Source of the DNA: Porphyra umbilicalis
Lineage: Eukaryota > Rhodophyta > Bangiophyceae > Bangiales > Bangiaceae
Assembly: GCA_002049455.2 (NCBI GenBank)
Contig: KV918795.1
Span: forward strand, 186,001-250,000
Direction: 5' to 3'
DNA length: 64,000 nucleotides
Position 1 is the first letter of the stretch; each line of letters starts with the position of its first letter. The notes below the pieces were generated by a model, which did not search any database, was not told the origin of the DNA, and was given only the letters and a program-made list of their open reading frames with translations. This document shows, piece by piece, positions 22,834 through 33,946 of this stretch. A program made the position numbers and the translations under genes.

Positions 22834-25230
22834 TTAATACGGAACAAGGGAGTCGTGGAACGACACCGCCACACCATCAACAATGACCTTGTCCTCGTCA
22901 AAACCAACCAAGTGTAGGCCCGCCAAATAGGGAGTGCGAGATAGACCAGACAGTGCCTGACCAGCAGCCCACGCCTTGCTCAAGTCAACCGCAGCCTCGG
23001 GTAGAGTCCAACCTTGCGCACCGTGGATGGTCATCGCCCAAGAAAGCACAAGAGGCAGTTGAGTGCGCGTCGCAGCCTTCTCAGCACCGTACAAAGCAAC
23101 CACGCTGGCTGTCACAGGCATCACGTCGACGGTCTTGAAGCCTCCAGACGGCAGCTAAAACCGGACCGTGGGGTACCGCATGCACCCGACCCAGAAAAAG
23201 CAAAGTACGACACCCCGAGAGCCCGACGGGACACCATCCTCCGCCAAGCAGTTATAAAGGACAAGAAAAAAAGCGCCCACTCGTTCAGAAAGCACACGCA
23301 AGAACTTGAGTCCCTCATCTAGCAGGTTGCGAGCGCCCTCCAGCGGTAGGTACGTCACCTTGACCTTATCTTGCGCATGGTAGGTGATGTCGGGCCCCGG
23401 CAGCCGCTGCAGCTCCTCCTCGTTCTTTTCCCTGGCGGGCAAGGAGTGGCAAAAGAGCCAAACGGCGGTTGCCGGTGGCATGGCCGACCGTCGTGTCGCC
23501 AACAGCTCCATGTCCTCGTTCGTGTGCAAGCCGACGCGCATCCTCAGCAGCACGTCCAGCAGCCGCCGGTCATTGATGTGCCTCCAGTGGGTGTCCAACA
23601 CAATGGCGCGGCTACCTCATACCTCGCGCCACGCGTCGCTGAGGAAGGCAAAGTTGCCGACGGGTGGTGCCAGTTGGAGGAAGTCCCCAGAGAAGAGGAC
23701 GAGCAGGCCGCCAAACGGGAGGGAGCATCGTCGCAAAGCACGGAGCACCACGTCCAGTCGTGTGATGAGCGCGGCAGAAAGGGTGCCGACCTCGTCGATA
23801 ACAAGCACCATGGTGGAGCGCATCCTAAACTTGGCGGAGGCAGGGATGACCTTGGACAACACCGTCTCTAGTGGCGACACCACGTCCGCGTCTCCGTTGA
23901 TGAACCCTGTCCACGCGTGGACGGTCGTGCCACCGACCAGCGCGGCTGCTGCACCGGAACTCCCGCAGACGCTCACCGTCAAACCGACGGACCGCAGCGT
24001 ACTGACGACCTCGTTGACGAGGTGAGTCTTCCCGCATCCCGGCGGACCAGTCAAAAAGACGCTCTCGTTTCCCACAAGGAGACGGTAGACCTTGCGCTCC
24101 GCGCCAACGACGGTAGCGGGTAGCTCCACTCCGTGGCGGAGAGCGGCTACTCGTTGGCTGCGGCTGCCATCTCCACCTGCTCCGCCGTAACTCCACGCAA
24201 TACGCCTTCGCTTCGGGGAGCTTTCGGCGCCACGTCCTTGGCCGCGAGAACTGGTTGGTGCACGACGTGAAGCAGTAGCCGTAATTGGGTGCCCAGGAAA
24301 AAGTGAACGGCCTCCCACCGTGCCCGTCCAGGCCGCGATACTGGTAGGTGTCGCCTCCGCCGCGCGTTCTGCCATAGAGCGTGCCCCACGGACGCCACCG
24401 ACCGCAGGTGATGTTGTCGTCAGGCGCCGCCGTTTCCGGTCTTGAGGGCGAGTGCCTTGACTACTGGTCGGGCGCGGTCGAGAGCGAACGTCGGTAGTGC
24501 GGGGGTCAACCGGCACGGGGTGGGGAATAGGAGTGGGCGCGACTTCGAGGGCGAGCCCGGCGACAGGCACACCGTCAGCGCATTGGTGAGCGCTAAGTTG
24601 AGCAAAGACCTTGGAGATGCTCGCTGGATCCGACAAGTCGACGACTGCCTCCTCCCCAGCAAAGAAAGTGCTCACGAAGAACCCTTGAGATGGCAAGAAG
24701 GTGGGGGGCGAAAGCGGTGGTGGTCGGACAGACGGACCAGCATGACTGGCAGAGTCAGGAAGCGAGGCAGCCCAATGGGCAGCCGCGTCGTGGTTGGTGA
24801 ATAGGCGCAGGTACAGAGTCCAGGGGCGGAGAAGATGAGTGCGCCAGTCGTCAGACGACGAGGGTGAGGGTCCGTCGAGAACAGAAACTCGGCGTGCCGC
24901 AGGTACGGACGCGCAGCGGGTGGACAGAAAAAGTGAGGGGGGAAGGGGGGGGGAGCGGGGCGTCGAGAGGGTGGGGGGTGACGACCTCATGGAAGCCAGC
25001 AGTGCGGGCCCCTCGAGGGATTGGGCAGACGGCAGCACACGGTAGCACACGGCAGCACACGGTAGCACACGGCAGCTCACGGCAGCGCGCAGCAGCGAAC
25101 AATAACAGCAGGACGAAGCGGGCGACGGCAGGGATGGGTGGTACACAGCGTCAATGGGGGGGACGGGGCGATAGGGCGTAACAAGGTCGGTTGTGGTGCG
25201 CCGGCAAAGTCGGCCGATCGTCTGTTGCAT
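22834..25230 (-). CDS. PIF1-like DNA helicase (in-frame TGA and TAG)
   Basis: Helicase motifs appear in order on the minus strand: Walker A FLTGPPGCGKTHL (near 24040), a SSGAAAALVGGTTVHAWTGF block, Walker B VLVIDEVGTL (near 23800) and motif III LLVLFSGDFLQLAPPVG. The C-terminal block follows with LPLVLSWAMTIHGAQGWTL and GQALSGLSRTPYLAGLHL. PIF1 enzymes are 5'-to-3' helicases that unwind G-rich and replication-blocking DNA. The reading frame stays the same over the whole length. It is interrupted only by TGA at 23617-23619 and TAG at 23155-23157, and the family sequence continues across both. There is no indel. The N-terminal 250 residues are Pro/Ser/Arg-rich and the start is unsure; an ATG near 24990 is an alternative. 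It converges on the recombinase gene at 22148. Helitron Rep motifs were not seen, so this is a stand-alone helicase or part of an undefined element. Confidence 0.85.
25026..25092. repeat. Short tandem repeat of CACGGCAG/CACGGTAG units
   Basis: GCAGCACACGGTAGCACACG-type units recur about six times, alternating CACGGCAG and CACGGTAG, within the 5' part of the helicase frame. On the minus strand they read as a Cys/Arg/Val/Leu/Pro repeat, which suggests the true helicase start is downstream of here. Confidence 0.7.
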
Positions 25231-25235
25231 GGCAG

Positions 25236-25590
25236 GGCGTGCTCCGCGGGTTGGGGCACGCGGCGTGGCGCGCGGGGCACGTGGCTTGGCGGGCGGGGCA
25301 CGCGGCGTGGCGCGGAAGGCACGCGGCGGGGCTTGCGGGGCTCACGGGGCGCGCGTTGCGAAGTGCCGCGCGGGGCACGCGGCGGGGCACACGGAGCTCG
25401 CGGTGGTGCTTGTGAGAGACACGGGGCGCGCGTGGCGAAGTGCCGCGCGGGGCACACGGCAGGACGCACGGAGCTTTCGGTCGGGGGTGCGGGGCAAACG
25501 GTGAGGTGCGCGTGGCGCGCGTGGCGCGCGGGGCACCCGGGGGTGCGCATGGGGCGTTGCGCGGTGCGCGCTGGGCACACGGCGGGGCAA
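25236..25590. repeat. GC-rich minisatellite-like block (GGGGCACGCGGCGTGGCGCG)
   Basis: Imperfect units built from GGGGCACGCGG and GTGGCGCG recur about 15 times. Frames on both strands are low complexity (RAPRGTSQRAPR-type) and are not called as genes. Confidence 0.7.
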
Positions 25591-27807
25591 GTTCTGACGC
25601 TTGGTGGCGGTTCGGAATGCGGCACAGATCAAATTGGGTCACCCCGGTGGACCGCCGCAGCGCGCTTGCGTCGGTGAGCCAGCTTCCATGGGCCAGTTGG
25701 GCCGATCGGGCCACATTCAGCGCTGGTGCGGCAGGTGGCAGAACTGGCGCGCAAGCCCTGGCTGCGGAGCTGCGTCGGAGGAGTCTTTGGGGGATGCATG
25801 GGGGATGCAGTTGAGAGTTCGAAAATGAGGTGGCCTCTGACCGTGTTGGGTGGTTGTGGTTCGATGGGCCCGGCTGGCCCGGCTGGCCCGGCTGCGCCAG
25901 ATTTCAAGACTTTCTGGCTGCGAGATGCGCTCCATTCATGGCCTCGGGCCAGGCAATATCTTGCAGTGTGGCCCTGACTGGACTTCGGTTGGCCTGGACG
26001 GGCGAGATCGGCCGATTGGTTGCCGGTCGGCGGAGGGCGCCAAATTAACACAAAGGGGTGCTACATATCCGATTGCCCGCTGCAGACGGCACTCCCACTA
26101 TACTCAGTTTCGCGCTACTGGCGAAACTGGGTTAACTTGACCGAAACTGGGCACGCCCTCCCCCAGAGCCTCCCCCTGAGAGCCCCCCCCCAGGCCGCTC
26201 CCCGCACCCCCCCCCCGCGCCCCCCCCAGCCCCCCCAGGCCCCCCAGCAGCCCCACCCCCCCCCCCCCCATCAAACCCCCCGCAAGCCCCCCTCCCCCCC
26301 CCCCACACTTCCCTTGAGAGCCCCCCCCGTCGATTGTAGCCCACCTACACGTCGAATCGACGGGGTGCGTTTTTTTTTTAATACAACCTCCCAGGGCACC
26401 ATGTCCCTCACCACAAATGGTTACCCCCATCGGCGTCGTGCTGCCGGCAATCGTGACAGCGAAGGAAAGGAAGCCATAGGACGTCCAGGACGCGGCACAG
26501 CTGGACGAGCCCGCGTGGCGCGGCTGTGTGAGCCGCGCGTTGCTGCCGCTCCTGGCGGCGGTGATGTTCGGCGACGCGGGAGGCCGTAGTGGCCCGGTTA
26601 GCGCCGCCGATGGCGGCGGCGGCCGGAAGAGCGTGACGAAGCATGGCAGCGGCGGCCGGAAGAGCGTGACGAAGCATGGCAGCGGCGGCAGCGGCGGCGG
26701 CGGCAGCGGCCCCGCCACGTAGCGGCGGTCATACCGAGCCGCAGCTCTGCCTTCTCCGTCAACCCCGTCGTGCAGCTGCTGTTGCACCACAGCTGCAACA
26801 CGCCCGCCAGGCGGTGGATCGAGACGTGAGGTTTTGGCGCTTGCCGGAGTCGCGCGCGTTTTGCACCGCTGCCTCCCCACGTCCATTGCGTCGCGGGCAA
26901 TGGCAGGGTGTGGGCGGGCACTCGCCACGACGGCGGCGGCCGTGGCGGCGGTCGAGGCCGAGGTCACGGCGGCGGGGGTGGCGGCGCTGTTGGATTACTC
27001 GCCGCGGCTTCGGCGGCGGTCATTGCGGGCACGCGGGTGGCCATCGAGGCGGGGGTGAACGCCGGTGGGTGGGTGTCGAGGCTACTCGACGCAGCGGACG
27101 TGACCGCCAATAGCGCAACCACCGCCGCCGCCACCGCCACCGCCACCGCCGCCGCCGCCGTGTCGATCGCGCCCGCACTGGCCGCCGCCACCGCCCTGTG
27201 ACACGCGGGTTGAGTCGCGATTGACGGCGTCGTGCCAGGCGCGCCGAGTGTCGACCACCCCCCCGCTACGGGTGTGAAGTCCCCGCGTCGGCTGCGGCGC
27301 TGCGCTCCTGCACATCGCGGGGGGGGATCTCGGCAGCTACACGGCGGCCGCGCAGTGGTCGGGGCGGTGTCCTTTGCCGGCGGGGCGGTCGGCCGAGGCG
27401 GCGGCGGTGCTCGACGCGCTGACCGAATAGCGTGCTGGGGCGGCGGGGGCGCCGCTGGGCGGCATCCTCCCGGCGGTCGCCGCGTGCGTGACGGCGGGAA
27501 CGGGGGAGGTGCGCTGCCGGGCGGCGGGGCGTCTGCGATCGCTTGCGGGGGCGGCGGTGAGCGCGGCATAAGGGGAGGGGGCACGCCAGTGGTCGGGGGC
27601 GGATAGGGGAACAGATTAATTATGTGAAGTGCGCCGGTGGCCAGACGCGCGCCAGACGCCGCTGCTGCGGCTGGTCGCCCGTGGGGTGGTCCGCGTATCG
27701 TCGACGGAGCGGGGGTCGTGTTCGGTATGGGGCGCCGCCGCCCTCGGTGGGTAGGTGTACATAGGGGTGGAGAGGCCTCCTACCCCCTGCAAATTGCTGC
27801 TTATTCT
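25591..27807. other. GC-rich stretch, gene content unclear
   Basis: 26160-26340 is a C-only tract and 26660-27600 is a GCG/GCC-rich block, with open frames on both strands. The most protein-like reading is on the plus strand from the ATG at 26411: MVTPIGVVLPAIVTAKERKP, then a TAG, then DVQDAAQLDEPAWRGCVSRA in the same frame. It soon runs into Gly/Ser repeats. I do not call it a gene. The stretch at 25850-25890 has a short CCCGGCTGG tandem repeat. Confidence 0.4.
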
Positions 27808-28758
27808 TCACCGATCCACATCGTCATCGTCACAATCCTTTTCGTCATCACTCCCGCCCTCTTCGCTGCCCCCCCCCTCCCCCCCCTCGTCGTTAAGGAA
27901 AAGCCCCCGCGGGTGGGCGACGAGCGCACCCTCGGCGATCACTGGATTGTAGTGCTGGTACGGCAGCACAGCGGCGGCGCTGCCGGCGGTTTCCGCAGGC
28001 CCCGCCGTGCCGACCACAAAGGGGAGCCCGAGGCGGAACCAGAGGACGTCGTGGCCGTCACCGGCCAGGGAGAGGATGGCCTCCGCAAAGCCGTCCGTGG
28101 AAAAAGGGGGTGCGGCCGTCGAGCCGGTGGCCGGCGCACACGTCCACCCGCCGGCGGCAGAAAGAACCCACTGAGCGGGGCGCAGGGCGGCGGTGCCGCT
28201 GCACGTCCGCCACACCACCTACACCTCCAAGTCCCCGCCGACGGGGGCAGGCGACAACGCGGCGAGCGTCGTCGGCATAGCAGTCAGCGCAGCGACCGCC
28301 CCCGCTGCGACATCGCCGGCGGACGTGGCGAAGCAGGGGAGAGCCCCTACCGCCGCGGCAGCGCCGGCCACGGCGGCGACAACCATGCCGGCAGTATTCG
28401 GACCGGCGGCCGCGACGGCGGCGAGAGCCTGCAGTGGCTCGGCGGCCGGCGTCAGTCGAGGAGCGCCGGCGTGCCGGTGAAAACGAGGTTGGTGTATAGG
28501 GCGCGAGCGGCCGCCGCCGCGGCACGGAGTGAGGAGGGGGCGGGGGGCGCCCGCGCACTTGCGCGACCGCCGCCCAAAGCCGACGGCGGCGCCGGTTAAG
28601 TGGCGCCAGTAGGGGGCATCTCGACAGTTACAGTCAATCCTCGATGATGGCCCACCCCTACGGCACGAATTGCGCCTGCCAACACTATTGCCACAGCCAG
28701 TTTTGAAGGCTACTTCATCAACAATCGTGACCAGAAGCTGCCCTCCTGATGCGATCAA
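27808..28758 (-). CDS. Ala-rich hypothetical protein with acidic tail, copy 1 (in-frame TAG at 28219-28221)
   Basis: The minus-strand frame from 28758 continues in phase through one TAG (28219-28221) to 27808. After an unreliable Arg/Cys-rich start it reads as Ala/Val-rich helices (AGMVVAAVAGAAAAVGALPC, then AALTAMPTTLAALSPAP). It then passes GFAEAILSLAGDGHDVLWFR and GLPFVVGTAG and ends in an acidic tail (EEGGSDDEKDCDDDDVDR). A block of the same shape (GLAASLAAARPACHMQYVV, then GLPFVRY and an acidic stretch) occurs at 34910-35600. No family is recognised. Several short plus-strand frames overlap here, but they lack this continuity. Confidence 0.4.
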
Positions 28759-28995
28759 TGCAGGTCGGTCTCTGAAATGATGCTCAGAGCCTTGCGCGAC
28801 GTGAGAATGTGCCTTGATCGCCTCTCTGGGGGCGATCGTCGGTCGACTCGTTTAAGGCCCACCTGGGCCTATACCGGGTGTGACAAGGTCGGGGATTGAC
28901 TGTAGTGGTGAGGGGTGGGCGGTGAGAGGAGGCATGGTTGCCGGGCGTTCGGAGGAGGACATAGGGTGGTCGAGGGCGGCAAGTTGCACGGGTTA

Positions 28996-29235
28996 GAGCA
29001 TACCCAACAACGTCCTCCCCAACTTCGAATATGCTGACGTGTCAGAAACGTGTCTTGTAAATGCGCCACGTGCCTGACTTTGAGCTCTTTGGGATGGGGA
29101 GGGTCCCCTAGGACCCGAACTACAATCCCAGTTCGGGCCCTCCGATCCCACCGATCCCACAATCCTGGCCCCAAGCCCTAGAATCCCACGATTCTGATGC
29201 CCGAACCTATAGAAACCAGCGAGTTTGACAGACAC
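28996..29235 (+). repeat. End of a family-B TIR element, copy 2
   Basis: It starts with GAGCATACCCAACAACGTCC at 28996 and matches the inverse of 440-225 over at least 90 bases, with weaker similarity further in. The other end of this element was not found in the window. It also shares CAGAAACGTGTCT with the left end of the family-A element at 14312. Confidence 0.65.
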
Positions 29236-30000
29236 CTGGACGACGGTCCGTCAACTGGGCCAACCAACATTTCTTGGCCAGATCATAGCCCGGTCGGGCC
29301 CGAGAAAATCAACAGATGGTAATTTCATTTCTCTACAACAAAATACACACCAACCACAACTAGATATATTCGCCACGAAAGACTGACGTAAATGAAGGGA
29401 TTTATGTCGAAGTGCCAAAACATCTTTGGTAGCCAACCAGGATGCTATTAGCACATGATATGTTCCAATAGCAAGTTGTTGTCTTGTCTAGCGCCGACAC
29501 CGAACGAGGCATGTCATGCGGCAGATTGAGGCACCATCGCCTTGCATCAGCCAGACGGAGGCGGCCGGCCGAAGGGGTGCGTCCCGACGTCCGTGTTTTG
29601 TTTTCTGCAGCACAGTTGCGCTACCAGGACGGGGATGATGGCAGGAAGGAGCGACCGCCGCCGCCGAGCTGGCGGGGCGGATTCGAAGGGGGCACCTGCC
29701 GACGAGGCGGCGCGGGGGGACACCACCCGGGTGGCGTGAGCCGCAAAGGGGCGGGGGCGGGGGCGAGCCCCCCCCCCGACCGTAAGGGCGCCCTGACGGG
29801 AGCTGAGTACCGTGAGCAGCGGGGGTGCGCGGTGCGTGGAGCGAGACGACGGGCGTGTGCGGAGCGGGCGGGCGCTGCTCTTGGAGGCAGAGATAGAACC
29901 AAGCCCCTTCGTGTGCACGCATTACTCTCGGTATGGTGCAGGTACCCCTTTTCCCCCATCGATACAGAGAAGACGACGACAGAGAGACCTTTCGCGTTCT
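29236..30000. other. Stretch without a supported gene
   Basis: 29236-29480 is AT-richer than its surroundings and shows no gene. 29500-29960 is GC-rich with frames open on both strands and no domain. It lies just downstream of the gene that ends at 30001 on the minus strand. Confidence 0.4.
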
Positions 30001-31959
30001 TTACTTCTCCCCCGGTAAGATTGTCACTGCAGGTTTGCCGTAGCGACCAGGCCAAGCCGTGATGCAAAACTCAATCCACGGCCGAATGGCGGCGTTCTGC
30101 GCGAACGCCACCTTGGGCTCGCCTTGGCGCTTGTCCCTTTTTGCCTTGGCCTGTAGAGCACGTCGGAGGTGCGTGTACGTCACTTTGCTCCTCTGGGGCA
30201 GGGGGCTGTCCAGCGGGGCATCGATTTCCGCCGCAAGGACAGAAATGGCCGCGTACACGTCCTCTATGAGACCATGGAGGGGCACGGCCGAATCAGCTTG
30301 TGTCACAGCGCGGGCGAGGAGACCTTGGAACACCGAGGGCACCACCAACCGCATCCATAGCACCACCCAGAAGCAGTTCCCCGCACGCACGACCGCGTTG
30401 TCAATCTTCTTTGTTGCAGCCGTGTTGACAACATCTTCTTTGTTGGCATTCTCCATACGGCTCTTCTAAGCGCTGCATGACCGAGCCGCGGCCATGGTGC
30501 CATACAGCCTCGGCTTTGCCGCCTCAGTGTGGCACCAGCTCTTGAGCAGCTCAAGCCGGTCCGACGGCTTGCCGCCTAGCGGCATATCTGGAATCAGCTC
30601 CGGCACCATGTTGAATGTGTTGACCGACAGGTCCTCAGCACCGGCCACATCGCGGGTGTCAGCTGCGCCCACCTTGGTGACATCTGCCCCAGCGCCACGA
30701 GAGACCAAGTCTGCTGCCGTCAGTGCACGACGCTTCTTTGCCCGATACTTGAGCTCCCGGTCGGTTTCCCGCTTTCCTCTCCCTCGCCGTGCCTCTTCTG
30801 CAGAAAAGGCAGTGATGTCGCGGATGTCCTCAATGTTGCGCGAGACGTCGTCGAGGCGGTCTTTCACCCTGATGACGGCCGCCTCCACACGACCGACCTG
30901 CAGCGTCATAGAAACCCGTTCGCCGCGCGCCTGCAGGCCGGTCCGAAAAGCCGCAGCCGCCGTGGCGCTGCCGGCAGAGAGGGACTGGACGAGATGCTCC
31001 TCTTCCGTGGACAGGACAGCATTGGGAGCGCCGGCAACGCTGGGCAGACCATGAGTGCCAGGCAAGAAGCCCGCGAGAGAGGCGAGCTCGTCCGCACCGG
31101 GCGCCTCCATCTTGGAGGGTATCCCAAGAGGTATCTGGAAAAGCAGGAGTCCTTGGTGCTTCTCGCGTTCGCCGTGAAGAAAGCTACACAGTCGACGAGC
31201 ACGGCCACACTGCCCAATGTCGACGCTGACAAGATAGTCGGTCAGCAGCTTGACGAGCCGCGTCTTCGTCGCCGCCGGGTAGAAATAGATACCGCGCATG
31301 TTGCAAAAGTGGATAAGGTCAGAACGCTTTGTCGACTCTTTCTTGAGGATGCTCACTGGAACAGCCGCGACATCGTCCTCATCGACCGAGATGCCCACTG
31401 ACCCGGAAGCGCCGCCGACCGCAGCAACCGCCGGCGTAGCGGCTGGCACACGGGCCGTACCATCGTCCGTGACGCGGGAGACGGCCTTGCTTAGTAGAGC
31501 CGGTGTGGTTTCGGCCACAACGACCGCAGCGCCGTACACAGGCGGCGCAGCGACCCTGTTACCAGCAGCAGCGCGCGCCGATGTGGCGGCCACGCAATGG
31601 CCACCCATCGCGCGCAGGGCTGCCACAGGGGTCGCGGACGGGATACCGCCGCCAGCTGAGGCCATCCCCAATGCTTGTACAGGACTCGAAGCAGTCGCCG
31701 CTCCGTCTCCCGCCGCCACCGCCCTTGCCTTAGATTTCACAGAGGCAGATGCATTGCCGGTCGTCGCGGTTGCGGCCGTTGGTGTAGAACCCGGTGCCTG
31801 CAGGGTCGGAAGGTTGGTCTCAGTCACAGCCGAAAGAGAACGCATAACGGCGGACTCAAAGTACGCAACGCGAGTAGCTTGGTGAGCAATGCGACGTGCC
31901 GGCACTGCTCTTGACGATGTTGTTTTGGCGTGACGCTGCGCGAGCTGTAGAGTACTCAT
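30001..31959 (-). CDS. Unrecognised two-part gene, copy 2 (in-frame TAG at 30466-30468)
   Basis: The ATG at 31959 (MSTLQLAQRHAK) opens a frame to TAA at 30001 with one TAG at 30466-30468; both parts are in phase. Domains in order are: an Ala-rich region with an acidic patch (VDEDD); KRSDLIHFCNMRGIYFYP and TKTRLVKLLTDYL, which look like a SAP/HeH-type helix pair; a coiled coil (VEAAVIRVKDRLDDVSRNIE); a basic segment with RELKYRAKKRRAL; NTFNMVPELIPDMPLGGK; and, after the TAG, KKIDNAVVRAGNCFWVVLWM, LVVPSVF and a segment ending near HLRRALQAKAKRDKR. The order and spacing resemble the gene at 8422-10533, so the two are probably distant paralogs. The basic, coiled and SAP-like parts suggest nucleic-acid or chromatin contact, but this is inference. 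Confidence 0.5.
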
Positions 31960-33946
31960 ACCTACAGCGTCCACCAAACCACAGCAGCCCAAGCCCAAAC
32001 CGATGAAGCTCCCACCGAACAACAAGATACATGCAAGTGGGGCGGAGCCACGCGTGGCGGGGCGTCCTACGAAGAACTGGATGAAAAAGGTGGAAGAGAT
32101 GAGGCTGCTGTTCGAAGAACAGAGTGGACTACGACAATCCGGCTGTGAAGAACCAGCTGGACGCGGCATGAGCCGCCCTGATCGATTCTATCGACGCGAG
32201 CACATTGGTGCCCGGAAATCATACACGACATATTTGACGTAGCCTCTTACTTCTAACAGGCCACTTGTAGGCTTACATGCCAATTCCTGTACGACGTGTA
32301 GGTAGGCTTACATGACAATGACCGTACGACATGTAGTAGACTGATCAGAAATCATACACTGGCATCCAGATCGCTGCCTGGCGGGGTTTTCCCTTCATTG
32401 GCAGCCTCCTTGAATCGTGGGAGCCTCCAGGCGCCCTTCTGGTTGTACTGAATAATTCTCAGCCCTGCCTCTCCGGGGCAGTAAGGAAGGAGCGAATCGC
32501 GTGTACGTGACAACCCCACCTTTGTCGTCTTCCTCCCAAAGTAATGAACGAGTTGCCGAGCCCTTTCCGCCCGCCTGTACATCTTCGTAAAGCTTCTAGC
32601 GCCATGCTGCTGTACTCTGCTGGATTATGGAACCACCACAGAATCTACCGATGAACGAGAAAGCAAGCAGCAGCAGCGTGTCGTCCTCATGCACGGCACA
32701 AACTTTGTAGTGTCTATCCAAATATACGGTCCACATCTCGGTACTCGGAACTACATCGAGAAAAAGGTCACCAATACACAATAGGCAAAGCTAAGTCTTT
32801 TTGCGCACCACAGCGTCCACCACCACGTCATCAGACACAGGCTCAAGGGTTGCAGCGCCAGCAACGGCGCTGCACCCCACGACAGGGCAATATGCCGTTC
32901 GCCATTCAAGAAGCTTGAGGGAGGGCGAGAATTTTTTGATTGGCTGGGGTGCACGAGTGCGCACAAGTATGTGACGCAAAATGCCTGCCAGGGAATATTT
33001 GTGCGCACAAGAGAGGCTTTACAAGCCGTACAGAGAAGAAACGATTTACAGGCAGAGATATGAACCCGGCAGGCACCAACAGCACAGAGCAAAGAAACAA
33101 ATGAAATAGCCATGGCATGTTACAAGGTCCGCTTCAGTGCGCCTCATTCAGGCCATCGCAAAGAGAGCAGAGGAAAACGCCGACGACACCGTGTTCGGAG
33201 TCCCCCCCGCGCCCAGCCACATTCATAGAATGGGGATCGACGAGAGGAAGCCCCGTGACAGGGCACATGCCCGCCGATGGCATGGAAACGTCAACAACTT
33301 CCATGCTGTGACAGAACAAGAGTAAAAGTGGAGGGGGGGGAGAAGGTGGCACACGATGAAGCGAACGAGCGGGGCAGCTTGTCCAAGCCGCGTCCGCCTG
33401 GCCATGCGAGCCGCGGGGGCTCTGATGTGCAAGAAGAAGTGTCGCACGGGCCAAAAATGCATCGCTCATCTCCTAGCATGACGAAAGTCAGATCCGAAAG
33501 CAGCCCCCCACCTCAGAGCACTGACGTCACACAATGACAAATGGGCTGCAGCCGGACACAAGCAGCTGAATTGTCTGATAAGGTAATTTATACATGCTTT
33601 GTGTCAAACAGCCGTTTGTCGATATGTCGTATTCCGTTAACAGTATGTTCTTTGGCTGTGTCCATCTCCCTCAGTGTTAAAAAAGACGGATTCGCTGACG
33701 CTTTCGCGCCATGTTCTTTCCTCCCGCCATCTTCTCTGGAGTGGAGCGCTGGACTGAAACCGTCTCGACGAGTATAAGATGGCATCGCAGCTCTCCCTGC
33801 TACGATGAACGAGACACACCACAGCCGACAACCTCCATCCCTGCGCACCAGTTCCCCTGCTCGCTTGTCCACCTGCTCTCCCATCTCTCTTTTTCTCCAC
33901 AAAGGCGGCGACTTCTTCCATAAAGTGGGAGCCGGCATCAATAAAC
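31960..33946. other. Intergenic region with short tandem repeats
   Basis: No supported gene was seen apart from a weak minus-strand frame at 32352-32582. A duplicated block TAGGCTTACATG(C/A)CAAT followed by GTACGAC(G/A)TGTAG lies at 32268-32337, and AAATCATACAC occurs at 32216 and 32349. These look like a local tandem duplication. Confidence 0.5.
32352..32582 (-). CDS. Small hypothetical protein, weak support
   Basis: This 76-codon frame has balanced, protein-like composition (RAERARQLVHYFGRKTTKVG, then CPGEAGLRIIQYNQKGAW). No family, no convincing start context and no neighbour support it. It may be an exon or a chance frame. Confidence 0.25.
   Translation of the reverse strand: MYRRAERARQLVHYFGRKTTKVGLSRTRDSLLPYCPGEAGLRIIQYNQKGAWRLPRFKEAANEGKTPPGSDLDASV

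Noticed and set aside
440-28996. One giant element bounded by the two inverted family-B ends
   Set aside because: The distance is far beyond normal, no matching target duplication is visible, and a complete family-A element lies between. Two separate insertions are simpler.
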